Positions 18,895-27,242 of a stretch of 64,000 nt of DNA are shown here, one piece after another. Position numbers and translations under genes: made by a program. Origin of the DNA: UBA4742 sp963785815 (GTDB taxonomy: Bacteria > Actinomycetota > Acidimicrobiia > Acidimicrobiales > Acidimicrobilacustridaceae); assembly GCA_963785815.1 (NCBI GenBank), contig CAWAWN010000003.1:1178001-1242000 (forward strand). The letters are read 5' to 3'. Below the pieces are notes generated by a model. The model made no database searches, was not told where the DNA came from, and worked only from the letters and a program-made list of their open reading frames with translations. How positions within the stretch are numbered: position 1 is the first letter of the stretch; each line of letters begins with the position of its first letter.

Positions 18895-20226
18895 TCAGGG
18901 GCGGACGATGGCGTTGAGCATGGCCTCGAACTTGGCCCGGGTCTCGGCCAGCTCGGCGTCGGGGTCCGAGTCGGTCACCACGCCCACCCCGGCGAACAGG
19001 CGGGCCCGGGGACCGTCCAGCTCGGCGCTGCGGATGCCCACGGTCCAGGCCCCGTTGCCGGCGGCGTCGACCCAGCCGACCGGCCCGCCGTACCGTCCCC
19101 GATCGAACCCCTCGTAGCGCTCGATCAGCTCGAGCGCCACGGGACGGGGCGAGCCGTTGACCGCCGGCGTCGGGTGCAGGGCCCGCATCAGCTCGACGAC
19201 CGAGGCCGGCGGCGACGAGAGCTGTCCCTCGACCAGGGTGGCCAGGTGCTGCACGTTGGCCATGGCCACGATCGAGGGGGCCGCCTCCTCGTCGAGGTAC
19301 GAGCACCAGGGCAGCAACGTGTCGTGCACCATGTCGATGGTGAACCGGTGCTCGACCTGGTCCTTGGCCGACTCGAGCAGGGCGGAGGCCAGGGCGGCGT
19401 CGAGCTCGGGGTCGGCGTGGCGCGGCGCGGTGCCCGCCATGGGATGGGAGCGCACCGTCTGGCCGTCGCGCTGCACCAACAGCTCGGGGCTGGCGCCGAC
19501 GAACCCGTCGGCCGCGAACAGCATGGCCGCGGGGTAGGCGCGGCGCAGCTGCTCGAGCACGCCCTGGCGGGAGATCGGCTGGTCGGACTCGACCACCAGC
19601 TCGCGGGCCAGCACCACCTTGCGGGCCACGCCGGCCCGCAGCTCGTCGCGGGCCGCGACCACCGTGGCGCACCAGTCGTGCGGTGTCCGGGGGCTGGTGA
19701 TCTCGAAGCGCGAGGATCGGTTCGGCGGAAGGCCCGGGGCCCGGTCGTGCGGACCCATCAGCTCGGCGGCCGCCACCGCCACGGTCGTCTCGCCCGGGGT
19801 TCGGGTCGCGCCAGCCGCGCCAGCCGCGCCGGACGGGGCGGCGTCGACGGTGGTGACCCAGGTCTGGCCGGCGGCGTCGCGCGACACCAGCATCCGGGGC
19901 ACGACCAGCCAACCGGACAGGCGGGGGTCGAAGGGCAACGCCCCCAGCGCCACGGGTCCCGGACCGGGCGCCCCGGGTTCGACCTGGATGGCCTCGAGGG
20001 CGGCGCGCACCCGCTCGGCCGCCCCCGCCGGATCACCCGGGGGGATCTGGATGCGCCGAGCCACACCCCGCCCCGCGAACCCGTGCCCGTCGCGCACCCA
20101 GAGGTGACCCGTCTCGCCGGCCACCGCGACCAGGTCGACATCGCCCTCGACGGGCCGGGTGAGGGCGCGCAGCGTCGGCGCCTGGCCGGGGTCCACCGCT
20201 TCGGTCGAGGTCGGGGACGAGGTCAT
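18895..20226 (-). CDS. menF: Isochorismate synthase MenF
   Basis: This 443-residue chorismate-utilising enzyme converts chorismate to isochorismate, the first step of the classical menaquinone route. Family landmarks are ARKVVLARELVVES, FVGASPELLVQRDG, VRSHPMAGTAPR, VEHRFTIDMVHDTLLPWC, LHPTPAVNGSPR and YGGPVGWVDAAGNGAWTVGI, all in the expected order. It lies with menG on the same strand: the menG stop overlaps this start (ATGA), so they form an operon. The 3' end abuts the 8-bp tandem repeat. Confidence 0.93.
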   Translation of the reverse strand: MTSSPTSTEAVDPGQAPTLRALTRPVEGDVDLVAVAGETGHLWVRDGHGFAGRGVARRIQIPPGDPAGAAERVRAALEAIQVEPGAPGPGPVALGALPFDPRLSGWLVVPRMLVSRDAAGQTWVTTVDAAPSGAAGAAGATRTPGETTVAVAAAELMGPHDRAPGLPPNRSSRFEITSPRTPHDWCATVVAARDELRAGVARKVVLARELVVESDQPISRQGVLEQLRRAYPAAMLFAADGFVGASPELLVQRDGQTVRSHPMAGTAPRHADPELDAALASALLESAKDQVEHRFTIDMVHDTLLPWCSYLDEEAAPSIVAMANVQHLATLVEGQLSSPPASVVELMRALHPTPAVNGSPRPVALELIERYEGFDRGRYGGPVGWVDAAGNGAWTVGIRSAELDGPRARLFAGVGVVTDSDPDAELAETRAKFEAMLNAIVRP

Positions 20227-20930
20227 GCGGCCCGATCGCGCGTGCCCACCAGCAGCTGAGCGATCCCTCCGGAGAGGAGCTGGCGGGTGGCGTCGGCGAA
20301 CCCGGCGCGGCGCAGCCGGTCGACCAGCACCTCGGGCTCGGGCAGGTACGCCACCGACTTGGGCAGGTAGCGGTAGGCCGTCGGATCGGACAGCGCCCCC
20401 CCGATGCGGGGGACCACCTTGCCGAAGTAGATGCCGTGGCCCCAGCGCATGAGCGCGTGATCGGGCTGCGCCACCTCGAGCAGGGCGATGCGCCCGCCCG
20501 GACGAACCACCCGGCCCAGCTCGGCGAAGAACGGCTCGAGGGCGACCAGGTTGCGCAGGGCGAACCCGCACGTGGCGCCGTCCACCGAGGCCGCGGCCAG
20601 GGGCAGGACCAGCGCGTCGGCCTCGGCCACCGGCGTGTCGGACGCGCCGGCGGCCAGCATGCCGAAGGACAGGTCGAACCCGACGGGGTGGATGCCCTGG
20701 CGGGCCAGCTCGCGGCACAGGTCGCCGGTGCCGCAGGCCAGGTCGGCCACCGTGGAGCGGGGCGCCAGGGCGAGGCGCCGCACCGCCCGGCGGCGCCAAC
20801 CCACGTCCATGCGGAAGGTCATGATCCGGTTGACCAGGTCGTAGCGGGGGGCGATGGCGTCGAACATGGAGCGCACCGCGGCTGCCTTCCGGTCGCCCTC
20901 GGGCAGGTGCTCGGGATCGATGTCCAACAC
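20223..20930 (-). CDS. menG: Demethylmenaquinone methyltransferase MenG (UbiE family)
   Basis: This 235-residue SAM-dependent C-methyltransferase performs the last menaquinone step. The N-terminus FDAIAPRYDLVNRIMTFRMD and VGWRRRAVRRL are diagnostic of UbiE/MenG. Motif I is VADLACGTGDLC, and GIHPVGFDLSFGML and CGFALRNLVALEPFFAELGR follow. The start is GTG 20930 with TAGCCT 6 nt upstream, so translation is probably leaderless. It is co-transcribed with menF. Confidence 0.95.
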   Translation of the reverse strand: MLDIDPEHLPEGDRKAAAVRSMFDAIAPRYDLVNRIMTFRMDVGWRRRAVRRLALAPRSTVADLACGTGDLCRELARQGIHPVGFDLSFGMLAAGASDTPVAEADALVLPLAAASVDGATCGFALRNLVALEPFFAELGRVVRPGGRIALLEVAQPDHALMRWGHGIYFGKVVPRIGGALSDPTAYRYLPKSVAYLPEPEVLVDRLRRAGFADATRQLLSGGIAQLLVGTRDRAA

Positions 20931-20957
20931 GCTCGAAGGCTATCCAGGAAGGCGCAG

Positions 20958-21265
20958 GCCGCCAGGCCGGAGCCGCTGGACCGATGGGGCCCGGATGCCG
21001 GAGGCGCCCGCAGGGAGGCTCGTCCGACCGGAGGGCCGGGAGAGTCGGCCGCCAGGCCGGAGCCGCTGGACCGATGGGGCCCGGATGCCGGAGGCGCCCG
21101 CAGGGAGGCTCGTCCGACCGGAGGGCCGGGAGAGTCGGCCGCCAGGCCGGAGCCGCTGGACCGATGGGGCCCGGATGCCGGAGGCGCCCGCAGGGAGGCT
21201 CGTCCGACCGGAGGGCCGGGAGAGTCGGCCGCCAGGCCGGAGCCGCTGGACCGATGGGGCCCGGA
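20958..21265 (+). repeat. 90-bp tandem repeat, 3.4 copies
   Basis: Units begin at 20958, 21048, 21138 and 21228; the last is 38 nt long. The three full copies are identical by eye. The unit holds GGAGGCTCGTCCGACCGGAG plus GGCCGGGA, shared with the single element at 2316-2346, and GCCGCCAGGC-GGAGCC, shared with 23737-23754. A period of 90 keeps frames open through it, but no gene is expected here. It fills the space between the menG promoter and the stop of the acetyltransferase gene. Confidence 0.95.
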
Positions 21266-21267
21266 GG

Positions 21268-22503
21268 TCAGAAATCTCCGATGACGTCGGCCTCGAGCTG
21301 GGGGAAGAGCACCTCCATGAGCCGGCGCTGGTGTCCGAGGGTCACGTCGTCGGCTCGCTGCTCCAGCTCGACGGCGCCGAACCGGCCGAACACCAGCGCA
21401 CCCAGCAGGTCCGGGGCGACCCCCACGTCGCCGTGGGCGTAGGGATCCTCGATGCCGGGCACGGCCGACACGTCCTGAACCGCGCCGCGGGCGAAGCGCA
21501 GGGCCACCCCCGATCCGTACAGCGAGATGGCCAGTTCGCCGGATCGGTTGGCCTCGTCCGAGCTCGCCAGGCGGGCCGACAGCACCGGTCGCAGCCGGTC
21601 GAGCAGGGCGACCGGGTCGGGCACGCGGGTGTAGATCCCGTGGTCGTGGCGCAGGGTGCCGCCCAGCTCGGTCAGCTCGCCGAGATGGCGGCTGTAGGTC
21701 GTGTTCGGGGAGTCGAACACGACCAGGACGTCGTCGCCGGCCCGACGTCGGGCGTCCGCCACCATGGCCAGGGTGGTGGTGGCCGGCTGATCGGCGCGCA
21801 CCAGCGACGGCAGCAGGTACATGCGGCCGTCGTCGGGCTTGTGCTGGGTGCGGGTCCAGCCCACCACCTGTCCGTCGCGCTCGGCCACGTGCAGGTGCTC
21901 GTAGGCGTTGTCCCGGCACATGGCGAACAGGACGTCCCACGCCGTGCGGTCGCGCTCGACGCGCAGGCCGGCCGCGCCACGTTCGGCGTCGATGGCCGAG
22001 ATGGCGTCCCGGTCGGCGTCGGTGGCCGGTCGCACGGTGACGCCCGAGGTGCGCGGCTCAGGTGCCGCGACCGACGGCGGGGGGATGCGGATGAGCGGGT
22101 GATCCAGGCCGTAGCCGTAGCCGAACCGTCGGTACAGGTAGGGGATCCCGGTGATGAACTGGGCCAGGTCGCCGCGCGCCGCCGAGCGCTGGTGGTGGCG
22201 ATCGAACTGGGCCCGCACCAGGCCGAGGCGCTGGAAGGCGGGATCGGTGGCCACGTACTCGACCTGGCCGCCGGGAAGCTCGACGCCGTCGAGCACCATG
22301 CGGTGCGCCAGCAGCCCGCACGTCGACACCAGCCGACCGGTAGCGAGCTCCTCGACCACCGACCAGTGGTCGAGCGTGGCCGGATCGCCGAGGTGGGCCC
22401 GCACGCCGGGCTCGTCGGAGGGCCCGAAGGCGGCGACCTCGAGGGCCACGATGGCCTCGATGTCGGCCGGCCGGGCCGAGCGCAGCGCCAACCCTTCCTG
22501 CAT
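21268..22503 (-). CDS. GNAT-family N-acetyltransferase, Eis-like
   Basis: A 411-residue protein with the tripartite Eis layout. It has an N-terminal GNAT domain with VEYVATDPAFQRLGLVRAQF as the acetyl-CoA loop, a second degenerate GNAT domain (VTVRPATDADRDAISAI onward) and a C-terminal SCP2-like domain (SGELAISLYGSGVALRFARG). Eis enzymes acetylate aminoglycosides or protein lysines. The physiological substrate here is unknown. The usual Q/RxxGxG/A is altered to QRLGLV. TAGCGT sits 7 nt before the ATG. Confidence 0.85.
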   Translation of the reverse strand: MQEGLALRSARPADIEAIVALEVAAFGPSDEPGVRAHLGDPATLDHWSVVEELATGRLVSTCGLLAHRMVLDGVELPGGQVEYVATDPAFQRLGLVRAQFDRHHQRSAARGDLAQFITGIPYLYRRFGYGYGLDHPLIRIPPPSVAAPEPRTSGVTVRPATDADRDAISAIDAERGAAGLRVERDRTAWDVLFAMCRDNAYEHLHVAERDGQVVGWTRTQHKPDDGRMYLLPSLVRADQPATTTLAMVADARRRAGDDVLVVFDSPNTTYSRHLGELTELGGTLRHDHGIYTRVPDPVALLDRLRPVLSARLASSDEANRSGELAISLYGSGVALRFARGAVQDVSAVPGIEDPYAHGDVGVAPDLLGALVFGRFGAVELEQRADDVTLGHQRRLMEVLFPQLEADVIGDF

Positions 22504-22537
22504 CCGGGCGACGCTATCGGGCCGTTACCCTTGGTGG

Positions 22538-23704
22538 GTGGCCAAGCGCTCGCACTTCCGTCTGGCCGGGGTCCCGGTGCGGGTCGAGATCTACTTCTTC
22601 GTGATCATCGGCATCCTGGCCTACGAGTTCAACATCCAGAAGCCGAACCTGGCCTACATCCTGGCCTTCGTGGGCATCGCCTTCGTGTCCGTGCTCGTCC
22701 ACGAGCTGGGCCACGCCCTGGCCTTCAGGGCCTTCGGGGTCGACCCCAACATCACGCTCGTGGGCATGGGCGGGGTGACCACCGGTTCGGGTCGGCTGAG
22801 CCCGCGCCAGCACATCGTGGTCAGCCTGGCCGGTCCGCTCACCGTGCTGGTGCTGTTCGGGCTTCCCGCTCTGTGGGTCTGGAACCACGGCACGGTGACC
22901 ACCACCGACGCCAGCGTCTTCCTCAACGAGATGTTGTGGATCAACGTGGGTTGGTCGGTGCTCAACCTGTTGCCGATGCTGCCGCTCGACGGCGGCAACG
23001 TGACCCTCTCGCTGCTCGACATGGCCACCCAGGGTCGAGGCCGGCGCCCCACGGAGATCATCTCGATCCTGGTGGCCGGCGGGTGCGGGCTCATCGCCTT
23101 CGCGCTGGGCTACGACGGGCTGATCCTGCTGGCCGTCCTGATCGTGGGTGTGAACGTGAGCTCGCTCAGCCGGGTGAAGCAGCAGGAGGTCAGCGACGAG
23201 ATGGGCTTCGCCTATCGGGCGCTGATCGACCACCACCCCATCGAGGCCGAGCAGGCCGCCCACCAGATCCTGGCCCGCAAGCCGTCCGGTCCGGCGTTGC
23301 GGAACGCCTCGGAGCTGCTGGGATGGGCCCGGCTGTGGCAGGGCGACCAGACCGGGGCCGAGCAGGCCGTGCAGCGCTACGCCCACGCCGGCCCGCCCAG
23401 CGCCATGTTCCGCGGGGCCCAGGCATTGGCCGCCGGTCGGCTGGTCGAGGGCGTGTCCGTCATGACCTGGGCCTTCGCCAACGAGCCGCCCAGCCCCACC
23501 CAGGCACTTGGCGCGGTGGCCGTGGCCGGCACCGGCCAGACCCGCCCGCTGGTGACCGAGCTGCTGCGCCTCGAGGGCATGGCCGGGGTGCAGGCGGCCG
23601 TGCGGTTCCAGTCGATGTTGACCGTCGCCGGATACCACCGCGAGGCCGAGGCGGTGGAAGCCATGCTCACCGCCGATGGCCGCGCCGGTCAACTGACCGG
23701 CTGA
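22538..23704 (+). CDS. Site-2 protease family membrane metalloprotease
   Basis: This 388-residue protein has an S2P (M50) core of about five or six membrane segments. The zinc motif is VLVHELGHALAF (HELGH, residues 55-59) and the third ligand motif is NLLPMLPLDGGN. It lacks a PDZ or CBS domain; the cytosolic C-terminal half (from about residue 210) is helical, like a TPR-type region (AYRALIDHHPIEAEQAAHQI). Such proteases cleave membrane-anchored substrates, often anti-sigma factors. The start is GTG 22538, preceded by TACCCT at 6 nt. It is divergent from the acetyltransferase. Confidence 0.9.
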   Translation: MAKRSHFRLAGVPVRVEIYFFVIIGILAYEFNIQKPNLAYILAFVGIAFVSVLVHELGHALAFRAFGVDPNITLVGMGGVTTGSGRLSPRQHIVVSLAGPLTVLVLFGLPALWVWNHGTVTTTDASVFLNEMLWINVGWSVLNLLPMLPLDGGNVTLSLLDMATQGRGRRPTEIISILVAGGCGLIAFALGYDGLILLAVLIVGVNVSSLSRVKQQEVSDEMGFAYRALIDHHPIEAEQAAHQILARKPSGPALRNASELLGWARLWQGDQTGAEQAVQRYAHAGPPSAMFRGAQALAAGRLVEGVSVMTWAFANEPPSPTQALGAVAVAGTGQTRPLVTELLRLEGMAGVQAAVRFQSMLTVAGYHREAEAVEAMLTADGRAGQLTG

Positions 23705-23736
23705 GAGCCGAAGGCGCTGGCAGTGGGTCCGCGCGG

Positions 23737-23853
23737 CGCAGCCGCCAGGCGGAGCCGCGAAACCGGTAACAGCCAGATGGCGAAGCGTCCGCGGAGAGGG
23801 CCACGCCGACCGGAGGGCGAGGTAGGCAGAGGCTTGCCGACCGGAGTGCCAAG
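23737..23853 (+). repeat. Degenerate CCGACCGGAG-type repeat cluster
   Basis: The 190 bp between the S2P gene and the acyl-CoA dehydrogenase has no gene. It holds GCCGCCAGGCGGAGCCGC (23737 on) and two copies of GCCGACCGGAG (about 23808 and 23836), both related to the 90-bp unit at 20958-21265 and the element at 2316-2346. Confidence 0.6.
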
Positions 23854-23854
23854 T

Positions 23855-23876
23855 AACTAGACCGTTCAGTCAAGTT
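23855..23876. promoter_or_regulatory. TetR-type dyad upstream of acyl-CoA dehydrogenase
   Basis: A 22-bp imperfect dyad has arms AACT-A-GAC and GTC-A-AGTT with a matching inner G/C. It lies 18 bp before the start codon. The form (GAC-N-G-N2-C-N-GTC) is common for TetR operators. The cognate regulator is not evident. Confidence 0.45.
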
Positions 23877-23894
23877 CTCTGGCAGACTCGCGTC

Positions 23895-25148
23895 ATGGCC
23901 ATCGACTTCACGTTCCCGCCCGAGATCGACGAGATCCGCTTCAAGGTCCGTGACTTCCTCGACCAGGTGGTCCGCCCCATCGAGGCCAAGGCCGACGCCG
24001 ACGACTGGGGGCGCGACGACTGGGTCAAGGCGATCATCGACATGCGCGGCGCCGCCCACGAATGGGGGTTGTGGCTGCCCCACATGCCCGAGGAGTGGGG
24101 CGGCATGGGGCTGGGCCACGTGGCCATGGCCAGCGTGTCCGCCGAGGCGGGCAAGACCCGGATGGGGCCCTTCGCCCTCAACGCCCAGGCGCCGGACGAG
24201 GGCAACATGCACACGTTGCTGCACTGGGCCACCGACCAGCAGAAGCAGGACTACCTGAAGCCGCTGTGCGACGGCTACAAGGTGGTGGACGGCAAGCCCC
24301 GGGCCTTCCGGTCGTGCTTCGCCATGACCGAGCCCGAGGTGGCCGGGTCCGACCCGACGCTGATCCAGACCCGCGCCTACCAGGACGGCGACACCTGGGT
24401 CATCAACGGCCACAAGTGGTTCATCTCGGGTGCCCGAGGGGCGCAGTTCGCCATCCTCATCGCCCGCACCGAGGACGATCCCGACCTGCCCCAGTCGGCG
24501 AACTCGGCCTTCCTGGTCGACATCCCGTCCGAGGGCTGGGAGGTGGTGCGCGACGTCGAGACCATGTCGGGCAGCCACAACCACTGCGAGATCAAGATCA
24601 CCGACCTGGTGGTGTCCAACGACAAGATGCTGGGCGGCCGCGGCGAGGGGCACCTGCTGGGCCAGGCCCGACTCGGCCCGGCGCGCCTGGCCCACTGCAT
24701 GCGTTGGATCGGCCAGGCCGAGGTGGCGCTCGACATGATGGTGGACCGGGCTCTGAACCGGTACTCCCACGGGTCGATCCTGGCCGAGAAGCAGGGCATC
24801 CAGTGGCTGATCGCGGACTCGGCCATGGAGCTCTACCAGTGCAAGCTGATGGTGCTGCACGCCGCCTACCTGATCGACGCCGGCGCCGACTTCAAGAGCG
24901 AGGTGTCGATGGCCAAGCACTTCGTGGCCAACTCGCTGTGGCGCATCATCGACCGGGCCATACAGGTCCACGGGGCGCTGGGCTACTCGAGTGACACGCC
25001 GCTGGGCGAGATGCTCAAGCAGGCCCGCTGGAGTCGCTTCGCCGACGGGGCCGACGAGATCCACCAGATGCGCATCGCCCAGCGCACCATCGCCGCCTAC
25101 AAGGACGACGGCACCACCAAGGCGGCCACCGGCAACCTGCCCCTGTAG
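23895..25148 (+). CDS. Acyl-CoA dehydrogenase
   Basis: This 417-residue FAD flavoenzyme of the acyl-CoA dehydrogenase family introduces the alpha,beta double bond in acyl-CoA. Markers are CFAMTEPEVAGSDPTLIQT (FAD/substrate loop), WVINGHKWFISGA, FLVDIPSEGW, ARLGPARLAHCMRWIGQAEVA and the C-terminal IQVHGALGYSSDTPL and RWSRFADGADEIHQMRIAQ. The arrangement resembles ACAD10/11-type and FadE proteins for long or branched acyl-CoAs. CAGACT lies 6 nt before the ATG and a dyad operator just upstream. A convergent TetR gene follows. Confidence 0.92.
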   Translation: MAIDFTFPPEIDEIRFKVRDFLDQVVRPIEAKADADDWGRDDWVKAIIDMRGAAHEWGLWLPHMPEEWGGMGLGHVAMASVSAEAGKTRMGPFALNAQAPDEGNMHTLLHWATDQQKQDYLKPLCDGYKVVDGKPRAFRSCFAMTEPEVAGSDPTLIQTRAYQDGDTWVINGHKWFISGARGAQFAILIARTEDDPDLPQSANSAFLVDIPSEGWEVVRDVETMSGSHNHCEIKITDLVVSNDKMLGGRGEGHLLGQARLGPARLAHCMRWIGQAEVALDMMVDRALNRYSHGSILAEKQGIQWLIADSAMELYQCKLMVLHAAYLIDAGADFKSEVSMAKHFVANSLWRIIDRAIQVHGALGYSSDTPLGEMLKQARWSRFADGADEIHQMRIAQRTIAAYKDDGTTKAATGNLPL

Positions 25149-25178
25149 GCGGGTGGGCCGGCCGGCTCGAGGAGGTCC

Positions 25179-26096
25179 TCAGCCCTCGACGGCGCGGCCC
25201 AGGCCGTCGAGCAGGCGGTCCAGGTTGCGGTCGAAGCGGTCGTCGTCGCGCTGGTGGGCCTCGATCTGGTCCCACGCCGACTTGGCCCCGGCCTCGTCGA
25301 CCAGGGCCGACAGCGCGGGGTAGTCGCCCGTGCCGACCAGACCGATGACGTAGTCGAACATGCCCTGGTCGAGGGCCTTGCTGGTCTGGGTGTCGTTGCG
25401 GTGCATGATGCAGTAGCCGAAGACGTACTCGTCGACCGCGCTGACGATGTCGAGCTTGGCCACCAGATCGCCGGGCACCGAGGCCACCGCCTGCAGGGTC
25501 TGGTCGAAGTGGCGAACGCTGTTGGGGCCGATGCCCGGGTCACCGGCGATGTCGAACATCCACGGGTGGCGCCCGAGCACCACCCGGCTGCGGTGGGCGA
25601 TGACCCGGACGGCCTCCCGCCAGTCCTGGGGGAGGGCCTCGCCGGGCGGGAGCACGACCTCGCCCATGACGGCGTCGGTCACCAGGGCCAGCAGCTCGTC
25701 CTTGGTGCGGATGTAGTGGTAGAGGGTCATGGTGGCGGCATCGAGCTCGGCCGCCAGGCGACGCATCGACAGGGCGTCGATGCCCTCGTCGTCGGCGATG
25801 CGCAGGGCGGCGCGGGCGATCTCGGCGCGGGTGAAGCGAGGGCGGCGCCCGGCGGGCTCGGTGCGGGTCCACACGTCGAGGGCCTCGAGCTGGGACGACA
25901 GCTCGTCGAGACGGCGGGCGGCCCGGGCGGCTTTGGCCGACAGCCGTTGCTGTGGGGTCTTGGACTTGCCTGCCTGCTGGGTCAGCTTCTGGTTGAGCTT
26001 CTGCTCGATCTTCTCGGTGGCGCGCTCGATCATCAGATCCCGGATGGCATCGGGCGACGGGTGGTCGTGGGGGTGGGGCCGTTTCTTGCTTGCCAT
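25179..26096 (-). CDS. TetR/AcrR-family regulator with C-terminal tetracycline-repressor-type domain
   Basis: A 305-residue regulator. The first 85 or so residues are unusually long and charged (EKIEQKLNQKLTQQAGKSK and RLDELSSQLEAL), probably coiled coil. The HTH follows: RFTRAEIARAALRIADDEG, LSMRRLAAELDAATMTLYHY. The ligand domain (TetR_C type) contains WREAVRVIAHRSRVVLGRHP. It is divergent from an ABC exporter and two dyads lie between them, so it most likely represses the exporter and itself. TACGCT is 7 nt before the ATG, inside the first dyad. Confidence 0.9.
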   Translation of the reverse strand: MASKKRPHPHDHPSPDAIRDLMIERATEKIEQKLNQKLTQQAGKSKTPQQRLSAKAARAARRLDELSSQLEALDVWTRTEPAGRRPRFTRAEIARAALRIADDEGIDALSMRRLAAELDAATMTLYHYIRTKDELLALVTDAVMGEVVLPPGEALPQDWREAVRVIAHRSRVVLGRHPWMFDIAGDPGIGPNSVRHFDQTLQAVASVPGDLVAKLDIVSAVDEYVFGYCIMHRNDTQTSKALDQGMFDYVIGLVGTGDYPALSALVDEAGAKSAWDQIEAHQRDDDRFDRNLDRLLDGLGRAVEG

Positions 26097-26097
26097 G

Positions 26098-26137
26098 TCG
26101 TACAGCGTACTGCTAACCTTCCTCGTACTATGTACGA
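26098..26137. promoter_or_regulatory. Two TetR operators between the regulator and ABC exporter
   Basis: TCGTACAGCGTACTG (26098-26112) and TCGTACTATGTACGA (26123-26137) are 15-bp related dyads; the second has perfect 6-bp arms TCGTAC/GTACGA. The second covers the ATG of the ABC gene and the first covers the -10-like box of the TetR gene. Binding would block both promoters. Confidence 0.7.
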
Positions 26138-27242
26138 AACAGCCGTACGAGATTCCAGTGATTCCCCCGCCAACCGTCGACTCGACCCTCTGGACACCGA
26201 ACCTGTGGATGCCGACCACCTCGCACCGCCCGTCACCGCCCGCTCGCAGGCGCCGGCTGGGGGCGTGGTCACCCACGACCTCGGCAAGCGCTACGGAGAC
26301 CTGTGGGCCCTTCGCCACCTCGACCTCACCGTCTCGCCGGGCACCGTCCTCGGCCTGCTGGGCCACAACGGGGCCGGCAAGACGACCGCCATCCGCATCC
26401 TGACCACGCTGTCGTCGCCCACCGAGGGCTCGGCCACCGTGGCCGGCCTCGACGTGGCTCATCGACCGGGCGCCGTCCAGCGACGCATCGGGGTGGCCGC
26501 TCAGCAGGCCACCGTCGACGGCCTCATGAGCGGCCGGGCCAACCTCGAGATGGTCGGGCGGCTCCACCGCCTGTCCAAGGCCAAGGCCCGCCAGCGGGCC
26601 GGCGAGCTGCTCGAGCGGCTCGACCTCGCCGATGCCGCCGACCAGCTGGCCAAGAACTACTCGGGGGGCATGCGCCGGCGCCTCGACCTGGCCGCCAGCC
26701 TGGTGTCGGCACCCGAGGTCCTGTTCCTGGACGAGCCCACCACCGGGCTCGATCCGCGCAGCCGCAACGAGCTGTGGGAGGTTCTGCGCGGGCTGGTGCG
26801 CGACGGCACCACCGTCCTGCTGACCACCCAGTACCTCGACGAGGCCGATCAGCTGGCCGACGACATCGTGGTGCTCGACCACGGGCTGACCGTGGCCCAC
26901 GGCAGCCCCGACGAGCTGAAGGCGCGGATCGGCAACGACCGGGTCGACGTGCAGGTGGGGTCGGTCGCGGAGCTGACCAACGCCACCCGGGCGCTCGAGC
27001 GGTTCACCTCGGGCGCCCCGAGCTTCGACCACGACGCGCTGATCGTCACCGTCCCCATCGTCGAGGGTGCCTCCCTGATGGAGATCATGCGGGCGCTCGA
27101 CGCGGCCGGGGTCGACGCCCTCGACCTGGACCGCCGCCAAGCCACCCTCGACGACGTGTTCCTGGCCCTCACCGCCCCGGGCTCGACGGGCGCCGACCCC
27201 AGCCCCGCCGGCCCGACCTCCGACGAAGAGGTGTCCCGATGA
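26130..27242 (+). CDS. ABC transporter ATP-binding protein, DrrA-type drug exporter
   Basis: This 370-residue ATPase powers the adjacent membrane protein. After a 45-residue non-conserved leader, GVVTHDLGKRYGDLWAL begins the domain. Walker A is GHNGAGKTT, the signature is YSGGMRRRLDLA and Walker B is VLFLDEPTTGLD, with LLTTQYLDEADQLAD after it. The C-terminus contains a DrrA-type regulatory region ending in LDLDRRQATLDDVFLAL. The ATG at 26130 lies in a TetR operator; a later GTG is possible. The stop overlaps the permease start (ATGA). Confidence 0.93.
   Translation: MYETAVRDSSDSPANRRLDPLDTEPVDADHLAPPVTARSQAPAGGVVTHDLGKRYGDLWALRHLDLTVSPGTVLGLLGHNGAGKTTAIRILTTLSSPTEGSATVAGLDVAHRPGAVQRRIGVAAQQATVDGLMSGRANLEMVGRLHRLSKAKARQRAGELLERLDLADAADQLAKNYSGGMRRRLDLAASLVSAPEVLFLDEPTTGLDPRSRNELWEVLRGLVRDGTTVLLTTQYLDEADQLADDIVVLDHGLTVAHGSPDELKARIGNDRVDVQVGSVAELTNATRALERFTSGAPSFDHDALIVTVPIVEGASLMEIMRALDAAGVDALDLDRRQATLDDVFLALTAPGSTGADPSPAGPTSDEEVSR

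Noticed and set aside
20958..21265. CRISPR array
   Set aside because: The units are identical over the full 90 bp with no variable spacers, and no cas genes are present.
20984..21442. Open frame with 30-residue repeats across the 90-bp array
   Set aside because: The repeats arise only because 90 is divisible by 3. There is no start with a ribosome site and it runs into the antisense of the acetyltransferase.
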